A DNA stretch of 10,284 bases from Acetobacteraceae bacterium (GTDB lineage: Bacteria > Pseudomonadota > Alphaproteobacteria > Acetobacterales > Acetobacteraceae). The stretch's first letter is position 1. The number at the start of each line of letters is the position of its first letter. The translations under genes were made by a program, and so were the position numbers. This document shows positions 1 through 6,363 of the stretch, in pieces. The notes under the pieces were generated by a model that saw only the letters and a program-made list of their open reading frames with translations, was not told the DNA's origin and made no database searches. The DNA is taken from positions 1-10,284 of the forward strand of contig CANJSR010000153.1 of NCBI GenBank assembly GCA_947476855.1. Reading direction: 5' to 3'.

Positions 1-846
1 GACGCCTTCGCCATACATGATGTCGAACTCGACCTGGCGGAACGGCGGGGCCAGCTTGTTCTTCACGACCTTGACCCGGGTCTGGTTGCCGACGACCGAA
101 TCGCGTTCCTTGATCTGGCCGATGCGGCGGATTTCCAGGCGGATCGAGGCATAGAACTTCAGCGCATTGCCGCCCGTGGTGGTTTCGGGGCTACCGAACA
201 TCACGCCGATCTTCATGCGGATCTGGTTCAGGAAGATCAGCATGCAGTTGCTGCGCGACACGCTGCCGGTGATCTTGCGCAGCGCCTGGCTCATGAGGCG
301 CGCGTGCAGCCCCATGTGGCTGTCGCCCATTTCGCCTTCCAGTTCGGCGCGCGGCACCAGGGCGGCGACACTGTCCACCACCAGCACGTCGATCGCGCCC
401 GAGCGGACCAGCGTATCGGCGATTTCCAGCGCCTGTTCGCCGGCGTCGGGCTGGCTGATCAGCAGGTTGTCGACATCGACGCCGAGCTTGCGCGCATAGG
501 TCGGGTCCAGCGCGTGTTCGGCGTCGATGAACGCGCAGGTGCCGCCGCGCTTCTGCGCCTCGGCGATCGCGTGCAGCGCCATGGTCGTCTTGCCCGAGCT
601 TTCCGGCCCGTAGATCTCGACGATGCGGCCCTTGGGCAGGCCGCCGATGCCAAGGGCGATATCCAGGCCGAGCGAACCGGAGGAAATCGTCTCGATCTGC
701 TCATCGCCCGAACGGGCGCCCATCCGCATGATCGAGCCCTTGCCGAACGCCCGCTCGATCTGAGTCATGGCGGCATCGAGCGCCTTGTTCTTCTCGACCT
801 CGCCGACCTTCTGTCCGACCTCTGTCATAGTCCGTGGGCTTGCCAT
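1..846 (-). CDS. recA: RecA recombinase, 5' part (C-terminus beyond window edge)
   Basis: RecA forms ATP-dependent filaments on single-stranded DNA for homologous recombination and stimulates LexA self-cleavage. Translating the minus strand from 846 gives 282 uninterrupted residues up to the edge. Visible are the Walker A motif GPESSGKT (about residues 80-87), the Walker B segment LVVDS with D158, the L1 region with [13 protein letters not shown] (about 165-177), and NQIRMKIG (207-214) leading into L2. RecA proteins are usually about 345-360 aa, so roughly 70 C-terminal residues lie outside. The start is uncertain. ATG at 846 has GGGG eight bases upstream; the in-frame ATG at 828 (MTEVGQKV) lies just downstream of a perfect TATAAT and would be the start if that box is the -10. 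It lies downstream of cckA on the same strand, but its own upstream region holds a LexA box. The identity is certain; only the N-terminus is in doubt. Confidence 0.97.
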   Translation of the reverse strand, partial: MASPRTMTEVGQKVGEVEKNKALDAAMTQIERAFGKGSIMRMGARSGDEQIETISSGSLGLDIALGIGGLPKGRIVEIYGPESSGKTTMALHAIAEAQKRGGTCAFIDAEHALDPTYARKLGVDVDNLLISQPDAGEQALEIADTLVRSGAIDVLVVDSVAALVPRAELEGEMGDSHMGLHARLMSQALRKITGSVSRSNCMLIFLNQIRMKIGVMFGSPETTTGGNALKFYASIRLEIRRIGQIKERDSVVGNQTRVKVVKNKLAPPFRQVEFDIMYGEGV

Positions 847-848
847 GA

Positions 849-878
849 ATTATACCCCTATAGATTGCATCTATACAA
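849..878 (-). promoter_or_regulatory. Candidate recA promoter (-10 TATAAT)
   Basis: Reading the minus strand, TATAAT lies at 854-849, a perfect -10 match. TTGTAT lies at 878-873 with an 18-bp spacer, a weak -35 with only TTG matching. Transcription would start near 842, downstream of the ATG at 846, which would make the ATG at 828 the functional start with a leader of about 14 nt. An alternative promoter nearer the LexA box is possible (TTGCGC, then CATAGA inside the box), but both of its elements are poor. Confidence 0.4.
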
Positions 879-902
879 CCATAACGCGCATATGTGATGC
901 AA
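865..902. repeat. Inverted repeat TTGCATC / GATGCAA in recA upstream region
   Basis: TTGCATC at 865-871 and GATGCAA at 896-902 are perfect 7-bp inverted arms separated by 24 bp. They lie between the LexA box and the recA start. They could be an operator or, if transcription starts near the LexA box, the base of a leader stem-loop. With seven bases per arm, chance occurrence is quite possible. Confidence 0.35.
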
Positions 903-933
903 CCCTGCTGATCTCTGGCGTCGTTAAGGAACC

Positions 934-948
934 GTTCCCTCTATGTTC
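934..948 (+). promoter_or_regulatory. LexA (SOS) box, GTTC-N7-GTTC
   Basis: The plus strand reads GTTC, seven bases, GTTC, an exact match to the alphaproteobacterial LexA-binding consensus. It lies about 90-105 bp upstream of the recA start candidates, in the only intergenic gap before recA. The first GTTC is also one arm of a perfect palindrome, GGAACCGTTCC (928-938). In this class recA is a standard LexA target, so SOS induction of recA is the straightforward reading. The gap between this box and the TATAAT near the ATG is larger than expected for simple occlusion of that promoter. Confidence 0.8.
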
Positions 949-971
949 ACAAACCGCGGTCAGCGCAAGAA

Positions 972-2564
972 CTATTTAGGAACATCCATCAGCAGGGTTG
1001 CGCCAGCCGCCGCCACCAGCGTTTTCAACGCATAGGGTTTGGGCAGGAACGCCACGCCGTCGGGCGGAAGATCGCCTCGTACCGCCGATTCGGCATAGCC
1101 GGAAACGAGAATCGCCGGCAGGTCCGGCCGGGTCGTCCGCAGATGTGCCAGCAGCGTCGCCCCGTCCATCCCCGGCAGCACGATATCCGACACCAGCAGG
1201 TCGATCGGTTCGGTGCCGGCCCGCTCCAGCGCCGCCTCGGCCGAATCGGCGACCAGCACGGTCCAGCCCGCCTGGCGCAGCGCCCGTTCCGCGAGGTTTC
1301 GCACCGCCGCCTCGTCCTCGACCAGCAGGACAAGGCCGAGCGTGGAGGCCTGACGGGGAGAGGGGGCGGGAATAGGGGGAGGGGGGGAGGGGTCCTGGAC
1401 CTCGGCCCCATCATGGCGAGGCAGGTAGACCCGGATCGTGGTGCCGACGTCGGGCCGGCTTTCCACGGTGACGAAGCCGCCGGACTGGCGGGCGATGCCG
1501 TGCACGGTGGACAGCCCGAGCCCGCTGCCGCCGCTGTTGCGTCTTGTCGTGAAGAACGGCTCGAAGATATGGGGCAGGATTTCGGGCGGGATGCCGACGC
1601 CGCTGTCGGTGGCCTCGATCACCACGTAGCGGCCGGGCGTGATCGTCTCCAGCCCGTCCTGGAACGGGCGGTAGACGGTCTGGTGGCCAGTCCGCAGCGT
1701 CAGCGTGCCGCCGGATGGCATGGCGTCGCGGGCGTTCATCGAGAGGTTGACCAGGATCTGGTCGAACTGGGCGGGATCGACCCGGACGCGGCGGCCCGGC
1801 TCCTCCAGTTCCAGCGCCAGCCGGTGCGGCGCGCCCAGCATCCGCGGCAGCAGTTCGGCCAGGGCACGGACCGCATCGTTCACCGCGACGATCCGCGGTT
1901 GCAGCGGCTGGCGGCGGCTGAACGCGAGCACCTGGCGCACCAGGGCGGACCCGCGCTCTCCCGCCGCCCGGATCTGGCGCAGGTCTCCCAGGGTTTCGGG
2001 ATCAATGCCTGCCCGGTCCAGCGCGGCGTCGGCCGATCCGAGGACGGCGGTCAGCAGATTGTTGAAGTCATGCGCGATGCCGGCGGCGAGCTGGCCGACC
2101 GCCTGCAACTTTTGGCCATGCGCGAGTTCGGCTTCCAGGCGCAGCGCGCCCGACTGGTCGGCGATGCGCAGCAGCAGGCCGCTGATCGCCTGGTCGGGTT
2201 CGCGCAGGACCTGGGCGGTCACGGTCACGGGCATGTCGGTGCCATCGGCCGCGGGCATGCGCGCGCGCAGCGGTTCGGCCGCCCTCGCCCCGCTGGCCGC
2301 GTCGTCGAGGAAGGCGCGGACGCGATCGCGGTCGGCTGGCACGAACAGCTCCCGCGCCGCGGCGCCCGCGCGGGGATCGGCCGCGCTGTGCAGCCGCCGG
2401 CGCAGCCAGCCATTCGCGCGCACCACTCGCCCGGCGCGGTCGACGGCCAGCAGCCCGGTATCCGGCGCGTCGAACAGCACCGCCTCCAGCGGTTCCAGCC
2501 GTTCGGCCAGCCGGTCGACCATCCATCCGCGTGGTGCGGGGCGGCGGGTTCGGCGCAGGATCAT
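972..2564 (-). CDS. cckA: CckA-like hybrid sensor histidine kinase (PAS-HisKA-HATPase-REC)
   Basis: This 530-aa hybrid kinase probably passes phosphate from its own receiver domain to a ChpT-type phosphotransferase and on to CtrA. Domains in order: a PAS-like region (about 25-130); HisKA with the H-box AGIAHDFNNLLTAVLG and phospho-acceptor H165, the CckA-type signature; a catalytic domain with N-box N273/N277, DSGVGIP (320-326), FEPFFTT (334-340) and GSGLGLST (347-354); a proline-rich linker (about 391-405); and a receiver with E416/D417, phospho-acceptor D460, S488 and K509. It is shorter than Caulobacter CckA (about 690 aa) and shows no transmembrane helix, so it looks soluble. Its ATG overlaps the flhB stop codon (ATGA), implying translational coupling. 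recA follows 125 bp downstream. An in-frame Met15 is an alternative start. The assignment rests on motifs and domain order; another orphan hybrid kinase of this subfamily is possible. Confidence 0.82.
   Translation of the reverse strand: MILRRTRRPAPRGWMVDRLAERLEPLEAVLFDAPDTGLLAVDRAGRVVRANGWLRRRLHSAADPRAGAAARELFVPADRDRVRAFLDDAASGARAAEPLRARMPAADGTDMPVTVTAQVLREPDQAISGLLLRIADQSGALRLEAELAHGQKLQAVGQLAAGIAHDFNNLLTAVLGSADAALDRAGIDPETLGDLRQIRAAGERGSALVRQVLAFSRRQPLQPRIVAVNDAVRALAELLPRMLGAPHRLALELEEPGRRVRVDPAQFDQILVNLSMNARDAMPSGGTLTLRTGHQTVYRPFQDGLETITPGRYVVIEATDSGVGIPPEILPHIFEPFFTTRRNSGGSGLGLSTVHGIARQSGGFVTVESRPDVGTTIRVYLPRHDGAEVQDPSPPPPIPAPSPRQASTLGLVLLVEDEAAVRNLAERALRQAGWTVLVADSAEAALERAGTEPIDLLVSDIVLPGMDGATLLAHLRTTRPDLPAILVSGYAESAVRGDLPPDGVAFLPKPYALKTLVAAAGATLLMDVPK
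1355..1392 (+). other. G-run cluster (putative G-quadruplex) inside cckA
   Basis: The plus strand, which is the template strand of cckA, carries six G-runs of 4, 5, 3, 5, 7 and 4 within 38 bp, separated by one to four bases. This fits the usual G3+ quadruplex pattern. The matching coding strand encodes the proline-rich linker between the kinase catalytic domain and the receiver domain, so codon choice for prolines explains part of it. Confidence 0.5.
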
Positions 2565-3637
2565 GCGGCCTCCGTCCTGATCCGCTGGCTCAGGCGCCAG
2601 ACATAGGCAACGATCTCGGCCACGGCCTGGTAGTGTTCGGCCGGGATTTCAGAGTCCAGTTCGACGCGGAACAGCGCGCGCGCAAGGGGCGGGTTGGCCA
2701 CCAGCGGGACGCGCGCCGCCTCGGCCGCTTCGCGGATTCGGGCGGCCATCGTGTCCACACCCTTTGCCACCACGCGCGGTGCGGCATGTGTCGCACGATC
2801 ATACACCAATGCGACAGCGTAATGCGTGGGGTTCGTGATCACGACCGTTGCGTCCTTGACCGCGGCCAGCATGCGCCGGCGGGCGCGCTGCTGGCGGATC
2901 TGGCGCAGGCGGGCGCGGATACGGGGATCGCCCTCGGTTTCCTTGGTTTCATCCAGGATGTCCTGCCGGCTCATGCGCAGCTTGTGGAAATGACGGTAGC
3001 GGACCCAGCCCAGGTCGGCGGCGGCGATGATGGTCTGCGCCGCGATCGTGGCGACCAGCACGCGGAAGACCAGGTCGCCGGTGCGGTCCAGCAAGGCGGG
3101 CATCCCGTGGAAGGGCAGGCTGCCGATAGCCAACACGTCGGCGGGCAGGGACCACCAGATGAACAGCCCCACCAGGGCCAGCTTGGCGATGGAGCGGATC
3201 GTCTCCACCAGGTTCTCGACGCCGACCAGCCGCTTCAGGCCGGCGCCGGGATTGATCCGGGACAGTTGCGGTTGCAGGGCGCCGCCATGCAGCAGGAAGC
3301 CGGTCTGGAACAGCGTGGCGGCGACGCCGCCTACCAGGATCAGCAGCAGGATCGGCCCGGCCGCCCAGGCGCTGGCCATGGCGGCGTGGAACCAGCCGGC
3401 CTGTCCCACCAGGGCATGGGAATGCGTCTGCACCAGGAAGCCGCGCAGATGCACGGTCAGGTCGCGCAGCAGCACCGGCCCGACCGTCAGCGCGACCAAG
3501 GCGACGGCGACCATGCCGGCCAGTGTCTCCATCTCCCGCGACACCGGGACCTGGCCTTCCTCCCGCGCCTGTTGCAGGCGCCTTGGGGTGGCGGCTTCCG
3601 TCCGGTCGTCCTGGGGGCGGTCGGCGTTCTCGGCCAT
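2561..3637 (-). CDS. flhB: Flagellar export switch protein FlhB
   Basis: FlhB is an inner-membrane part of the flagellar type III export gate. Its cytoplasmic domain autocleaves to switch export from rod/hook to filament substrates. The 358-aa protein opens with a charged N-terminus containing the family-typical TEAATPRRLQQAREEGQV (13-30). Four hydrophobic segments follow (about 41-60, 88-113, 148-168 and 188-208), then a basic linker rich in R/K/Q. The autocleavage motif NPTH is at 269-272, and the C-terminal domain contains VVAKGVD and VPLVANPPLARALF. Length and motif position match the family. It begins 6 bp after the fliR stop codon and its own stop overlaps the next start. No strong Shine-Dalgarno sequence is visible, so coupling to fliR translation is likely. 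The identity is secure. Confidence 0.97.
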   Translation of the reverse strand: MAENADRPQDDRTEAATPRRLQQAREEGQVPVSREMETLAGMVAVALVALTVGPVLLRDLTVHLRGFLVQTHSHALVGQAGWFHAAMASAWAAGPILLLILVGGVAATLFQTGFLLHGGALQPQLSRINPGAGLKRLVGVENLVETIRSIAKLALVGLFIWWSLPADVLAIGSLPFHGMPALLDRTGDLVFRVLVATIAAQTIIAAADLGWVRYRHFHKLRMSRQDILDETKETEGDPRIRARLRQIRQQRARRRMLAAVKDATVVITNPTHYAVALVYDRATHAAPRVVAKGVDTMAARIREAAEAARVPLVANPPLARALFRVELDSEIPAEHYQAVAEIVAYVWRLSQRIRTEAA

Positions 3638-3643
3638 CGGCGG

Positions 3644-4414
3644 TCAGTTCGTGCCGGGCAGGGCGGCGAACAGCGATCGCGCCCCGCCCTCCCACGCCGC
3701 CAGGATCGCGCCGGACAGGGCGGCCAGCATCAGGAACCCGCCCAGGATCTGGCCGGGCAGAGCGACGAAGTAGATCTGCAACCGCGGCACCAGGCGCGCG
3801 ATCAGGCCGGAGGCGACGTTCCAGACGACGGCCGCCAGCACGAAGGGGGCGGCGAGGCGCAGGGCCAGGGCGAAAGTCTGCGTCATCATCTCCAGCACCG
3901 TGAGCGCGCCGTCGGTGCTGGGCAGCAGGGCGCCGGCGGGCACCAGGGTATAGAGACCGCCCAGGGCCAGCAGCGGCAACTGGTAAAGATCGGATGACAG
4001 CACGGCCAAAGGCGCGGCGAGGTCGAACAGGCGGGACAAGGCGGTCGATTGCGGGCCGAGTTCGGCATCCGCCTGCAACACCGAGGACAGGCCCAGTAGA
4101 TAGGCGATGAACTGGGCCGCGACCGGCAGGGCGAGGGCCACCAGCCTCGCCAGCCAGCCGAACCAGACTCCGGTCAGGACCTCCGCCCCGATCATCAGCG
4201 CGGCCTGGATGCCGGCCTCGGGCGGGGGCGGCAGGACGGGCAGCAGCCCGGGCAGCAGCAGCAGGGCGATGCACAGGGCGAGGCCCGCGCGCAGCATGGC
4301 GGGCGGGGCGGATTCCCCCATGCCCGGCAGCAGCATGATCGCGCCGGCGACCCGGGCCACGACCAGCATCAACCCGAAGGCGCCCTGGGTCATCAGGTCG
4401 GCGAGATCGGTCAT
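3644..4414 (-). CDS. fliR: Flagellar export-gate protein FliR
   Basis: FliR is an integral membrane subunit of the FliP-FliQ-FliR export core. The 256-aa protein is almost entirely hydrophobic, with repeated membrane segments starting at GLMLVVARVAGAIMLLPG near the N-terminus. A C-terminal section reads GLIARLVPRLQIYFVALP, matching the conserved FliR stretch before the last helices. I chose ATG 4414 because GGGGGA lies immediately upstream. An in-frame TTG at 4438 would add eight residues and overlap fliQ, with a poorer ribosome site. The gene lies 13 bp after fliQ and 6 bp before flhB, in the classic fliQ-fliR-flhB order. Confidence 0.95.
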   Translation of the reverse strand: MTDLADLMTQGAFGLMLVVARVAGAIMLLPGMGESAPPAMLRAGLALCIALLLLPGLLPVLPPPPEAGIQAALMIGAEVLTGVWFGWLARLVALALPVAAQFIAYLLGLSSVLQADAELGPQSTALSRLFDLAAPLAVLSSDLYQLPLLALGGLYTLVPAGALLPSTDGALTVLEMMTQTFALALRLAAPFVLAAVVWNVASGLIARLVPRLQIYFVALPGQILGGFLMLAALSGAILAAWEGGARSLFAALPGTN

Positions 4415-4427
4415 GGTCCCCCGCCGG

Positions 4428-4697
4428 TCATGGTCCAACTCCGGCCATGCGGTCGAGCAGCAGGCGGGTGAAGGCGGCGAGCGTCGAGAACATGAACGGC
4501 CCCAGGATCATGGCGGTGGCGCCGAGGGCGAGGACCTTGGGGACGAAGGCCAACGTTGCCTCGTTGATCTGGGTGACCGCCTGGAGGACCGAGATCACCA
4601 GGCCCACGACCAGCCCCACCAGCAGGAGCGGGCCGGCGAGCTTGAGTAGGACAAGCATGGACTCGCGGATGAGGTTGGCGATGTCGGATTCGTTCAT
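4428..4697 (-). CDS. fliQ: Flagellar export-gate protein FliQ
   Basis: FliQ is a small subunit of the FliPQR export core in the inner membrane. The 89-aa protein has the family's two-helix hairpin: a first segment with LAGPLLLVGLVVGLVISVLQ (about 20-39), the conserved polar turn AVTQINEATLAFVPK (40-54), and a second hydrophobic segment with ILGPFMF (about 64-70). Length is normal. It begins 4 bp after the fliE stop codon without a clear Shine-Dalgarno sequence, so translation is probably coupled to fliE. Confidence 0.96.
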   Translation of the reverse strand: MNESDIANLIRESMLVLLKLAGPLLLVGLVVGLVISVLQAVTQINEATLAFVPKVLALGATAMILGPFMFSTLAAFTRLLLDRMAGVGP

Positions 4698-4701
4698 GGC
4701 A

Positions 4702-5010
4702 TCAGATCGGCATGCGGATGATGTCCTGATAGGCCTGGATCACCCGGTCCCGGACGGCGGTGGCGGTCTGCAGGGTCAGTTCCGCCTGGGAAAGCGCGGT
4801 GACGACATCGGTCAGGCTGCCGGTGCCGGAGATGGCCTGCATGGCCTTGTCCTCGGCGTTCTGCCCGGTGCGGACCGCGCCTTCCAGCGCGCGTTGCAGG
4901 GCGGTGCCGAAGCCGCCCGTGGCCCCGCCGGCCGCGTCACCGCGATCGACCCGGGAATAGGCGTCGGCGGCGCCGGAGGGCGTGATGGTGATGGTGGGGA
5001 TCAGGGACAT
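4702..5010 (-). CDS. fliE: Flagellar hook-basal body protein FliE
   Basis: FliE joins the MS-ring to the proximal rod and is among the first substrates of the export apparatus. The 102-aa protein has a flexible, Gly/Ala-rich N-terminal half. The conserved C-terminal half contains DVVTALSQAELTLQTATAVR (about 68-87), then RDRVIQAYQDIIRMPI, which closely fits the family ending that packs like other rod proteins. An AGGA Shine-Dalgarno sequence lies about 8 bp upstream of the ATG. The gene follows flgC by 21 bp and precedes fliQ by 4 bp. Confidence 0.95.
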   Translation of the reverse strand: MSLIPTITITPSGAADAYSRVDRGDAAGGATGGFGTALQRALEGAVRTGQNAEDKAMQAISGTGSLTDVVTALSQAELTLQTATAVRDRVIQAYQDIIRMPI

Positions 5011-5031
5011 GATGGGTTCCTGGATCTGAAA

Positions 5032-5442
5032 TTACTTCAGCATCTCGATCGTCCGGGTCAGCATGCCGCGGGTGGCCTGCATCACCGCGAGGTTGGCGCG
5101 GTAGGACCGTTCGGCGTCGCGCATGTCCATCACCTCGACAAAGCTGTTCACGTTGGGGTGCTTGACGTAGCCATCGGCGTTGGCCGCCGGGTGGGACGGG
5201 TCGTGGCGCAGGATGAAATCGGCCTTGTCGCGGCCGATCTGGCGGATGCGGACCGTCTCCACCCCGATCGCGCGGTCGACCCGGTTCTCGAACGAGACGG
5301 TCTTGCGGCGATAGGGATCGGCGCCGGGCGAGGACCCGGTGGAATCCTGGTTGGCCAGGTTCTCGGCGATCACCCGCAGCCGCGTGGTCTGGGATTCCAA
5401 TCCACTCGCCGTGATCGCGAGCGCCTTGTTGAGGTCGGTCAC
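5032..5442 (-). CDS. flgC: Flagellar proximal rod protein FlgC
   Basis: FlgC is a proximal rod subunit exported by the flagellar type III system. The 136-aa protein starts with GTG and has the N-terminal rod signature ALAITASGLESQTTRLRVIA with ENLANQDS (about 7-34). The family's GADPYRRKTVSFE follows (about 40-52). The C-terminal signature NVNSFVEVMDMRDAERSYRA leads into the amphipathic end helix finishing RTIEMLK. Length is typical. It begins 4 bp after the flgB stop codon with AAAGGTG upstream of the GTG. N- and C-terminal helices are complete, so the gene looks intact. Confidence 0.96.
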   Translation of the reverse strand: MTDLNKALAITASGLESQTTRLRVIAENLANQDSTGSSPGADPYRRKTVSFENRVDRAIGVETVRIRQIGRDKADFILRHDPSHPAANADGYVKHPNVNSFVEVMDMRDAERSYRANLAVMQATRGMLTRTIEMLK

Positions 5443-5446
5443 CGGG

Positions 5447-5836
5447 TCACACCTTTCCGAGCGCGATGCTGAACATCGTCATGTATTTCCGATAGATGGA
5501 GGTCGTGGTGTTCTGCGCCGTATCGGTGTCGGCGACCTTCGTGAGCTGTTCGTCCATCGCCACCGCGTTGCCGTCGGGTGATTTCGCCCGCGGCCGCACC
5601 GCCTGTTCGGCGTGCAGCCCGCTGCCCTGCGGACGGGGCAAATGATTGGGCTGGGTCCGCCGCGGCTCCGACAGGTTCTTCCGCCCCATCGCCTCGGCGA
5701 AGCTGGGCAGGTCGCGCGGCTGGAAGCCGGGGGTGCTGGCGTTGGCGATATTCCGGGCCAGCACGGTCTGGCGCTGTTCCGCCCACAGCAGCCGCTGCCG
5801 GGCAAGGTCGAACAAAGGGGGGCGCATCTCGTTCAT
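5447..5836 (-). CDS. flgB: Flagellar proximal rod protein FlgB
   Basis: FlgB is the rod subunit adjacent to FliE and is exported through the flagellar gate. The 129-aa protein contains the rod-protein N-terminal signature RQTVLARNIANASTPGFQPRD (start at about residue 22), a variable polar middle, and a C-terminal helix with TTTSIYRKYMTMFSIALGKV. It is the first gene of the minus-strand flagellar block, so its promoter should lie in the 86-bp divergent gap. The ATG at 5836 is preceded very closely by a GGGGG run. A second in-frame ATG three codons later (5827) is a possible alternative. Confidence 0.95.
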   Translation of the reverse strand: MNEMRPPLFDLARQRLLWAEQRQTVLARNIANASTPGFQPRDLPSFAEAMGRKNLSEPRRTQPNHLPRPQGSGLHAEQAVRPRAKSPDGNAVAMDEQLTKVADTDTAQNTTTSIYRKYMTMFSIALGKV

Positions 5837-5859
5837 ACCCCCATCATGACCGGCAAATC

Positions 5860-5874
5860 TGAATCTTCGGTTAA
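5860..5874 (-). promoter_or_regulatory. Near-consensus CtrA-like site upstream of flgB
   Basis: The minus strand reads TTAA, seven bases, TTCA, one mismatch from the CtrA pattern TTAA-N7-TTAA. It points toward flgB and its near edge is 23 bp from the flgB ATG, inside the only divergent gap of the flagellar locus. The presence of cckA at the end of this operon makes CtrA control plausible. The site is short and degenerate, so a chance match cannot be excluded. Confidence 0.4.
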
Positions 5875-5913
5875 TCGCGCCGCATAAAGGGTTCGTTCAT
5901 CTTCTTCTGATTT

Positions 5914-5925
5914 CATGCGCGCATG
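5914..5925. repeat. 12-bp perfect palindrome over a start codon
   Basis: CATGCGCGCATG is a perfect palindrome whose last three bases are the ATG of the 95-aa gene. No Shine-Dalgarno sequence is visible upstream of this start. The palindrome could be an operator or simply a GC-rich coincidence. Confidence 0.4.
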
Positions 5926-6210
5926 CGGACCGATCCCATCCTCGCGCGCGTCGCCTCCCTCCGGTCATTCCTGGAGGATCTGGAGAACGCCGCGGCCGTC
6001 GCCACGACCCTGGTGCGTGATGGCCATCTGATCGACCTCGACGGCTTTGACGCCCAGGTCGGGCTGCTGTGCGCCAAGGCGCTGGATCTGCCAACCGAGC
6101 AGGGGCGGCTGATGCGGCCCGACCTGCTGCGGCTGCGGGGACGGTTGGAAACGCTGGACGCGGCGCTGAAGGCTTCGGTCCCGCCTTATGCCGGCCGCCC
6201 TTGCTCATGA
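5923..6210 (+). CDS. Hypothetical 95-aa protein of the flagellar locus
   Basis: I do not recognise this family. The 95-aa product is predicted by eye to be mostly helical and soluble, with no signal peptide or membrane segment. It is rich in Leu, Ala, Arg and Asp, with heptad-like stretches such as RVASLRSFLEDLENAAAVAT and LLRLRGRLETLDAALKA. It contains two cysteines and no obvious catalytic or metal motif. It is divergent from flgB and lies 153 bp before fliO-fliP, so a flagellar role is likely by position. Small helical flagellar proteins of this size include FliT- and FlgN-type export chaperones, which is a guess here. The ATG at 5923 is the only ATG in frame after an upstream stop, but it has no visible ribosome-binding site and lies in a palindrome. 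Confidence 0.7.
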   Translation: MRTDPILARVASLRSFLEDLENAAAVATTLVRDGHLIDLDGFDAQVGLLCAKALDLPTEQGRLMRPDLLRLRGRLETLDAALKASVPPYAGRPCS

Positions 6211-6284
6211 CCCATCTCCGGCGGCTCCCCGTCGTGGCCGGCGCAGGCGGGCCATCAACGACTTTGCTGATCTGGACGGCGGAA

Positions 6285-6316
6285 GTCGTGGGTGGTGGGC
6301 CTGCGCCCACCATGAC
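6285..6316 (+). other. GC-rich stem-loop between the 95-aa gene and fliO-fliP
   Basis: TGGTGGGC (6293-6300) and GCCCACCA (6305-6312) form a perfect 8-bp stem with a CTGC loop. An alternative longer pairing joins GTCGTGG (6285-6291) with CCATGAC (6310-6316), leaving a 4-nt bulge. No T-run follows, so it is not a canonical intrinsic terminator. It sits in a 153-bp stretch (6211-6363) in which I support no gene. It could limit read-through, stabilise an RNA end, or be a dispersed palindromic repeat. Confidence 0.5.
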
Positions 6317-6363
6317 GTGGGCGGCGCCTCCCTCAACGCGCAATCGGCAAAAGGCCCATTCGC

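Noticed and set aside
924..938. CtrA site in the recA upstream region (TTAA-N7-TTCC)
   Set aside because: The second half matches at only two of four bases; it overlaps the better-supported LexA box.
1143..2606. 487-codon plus-strand open frame opposite cckA
   Set aside because: It is an antisense shadow in GC-rich DNA; the minus-strand frame has a complete kinase domain series, and this one has composition rich in Arg, Gln, Gly and Ala with no recognisable domain.
5886..5911. FliA (sigma-28) type promoter upstream of the 95-aa gene
   Set aside because: TAAAGGGT resembles the -35, but the -10 at the required spacing does not match GCCGATAA.
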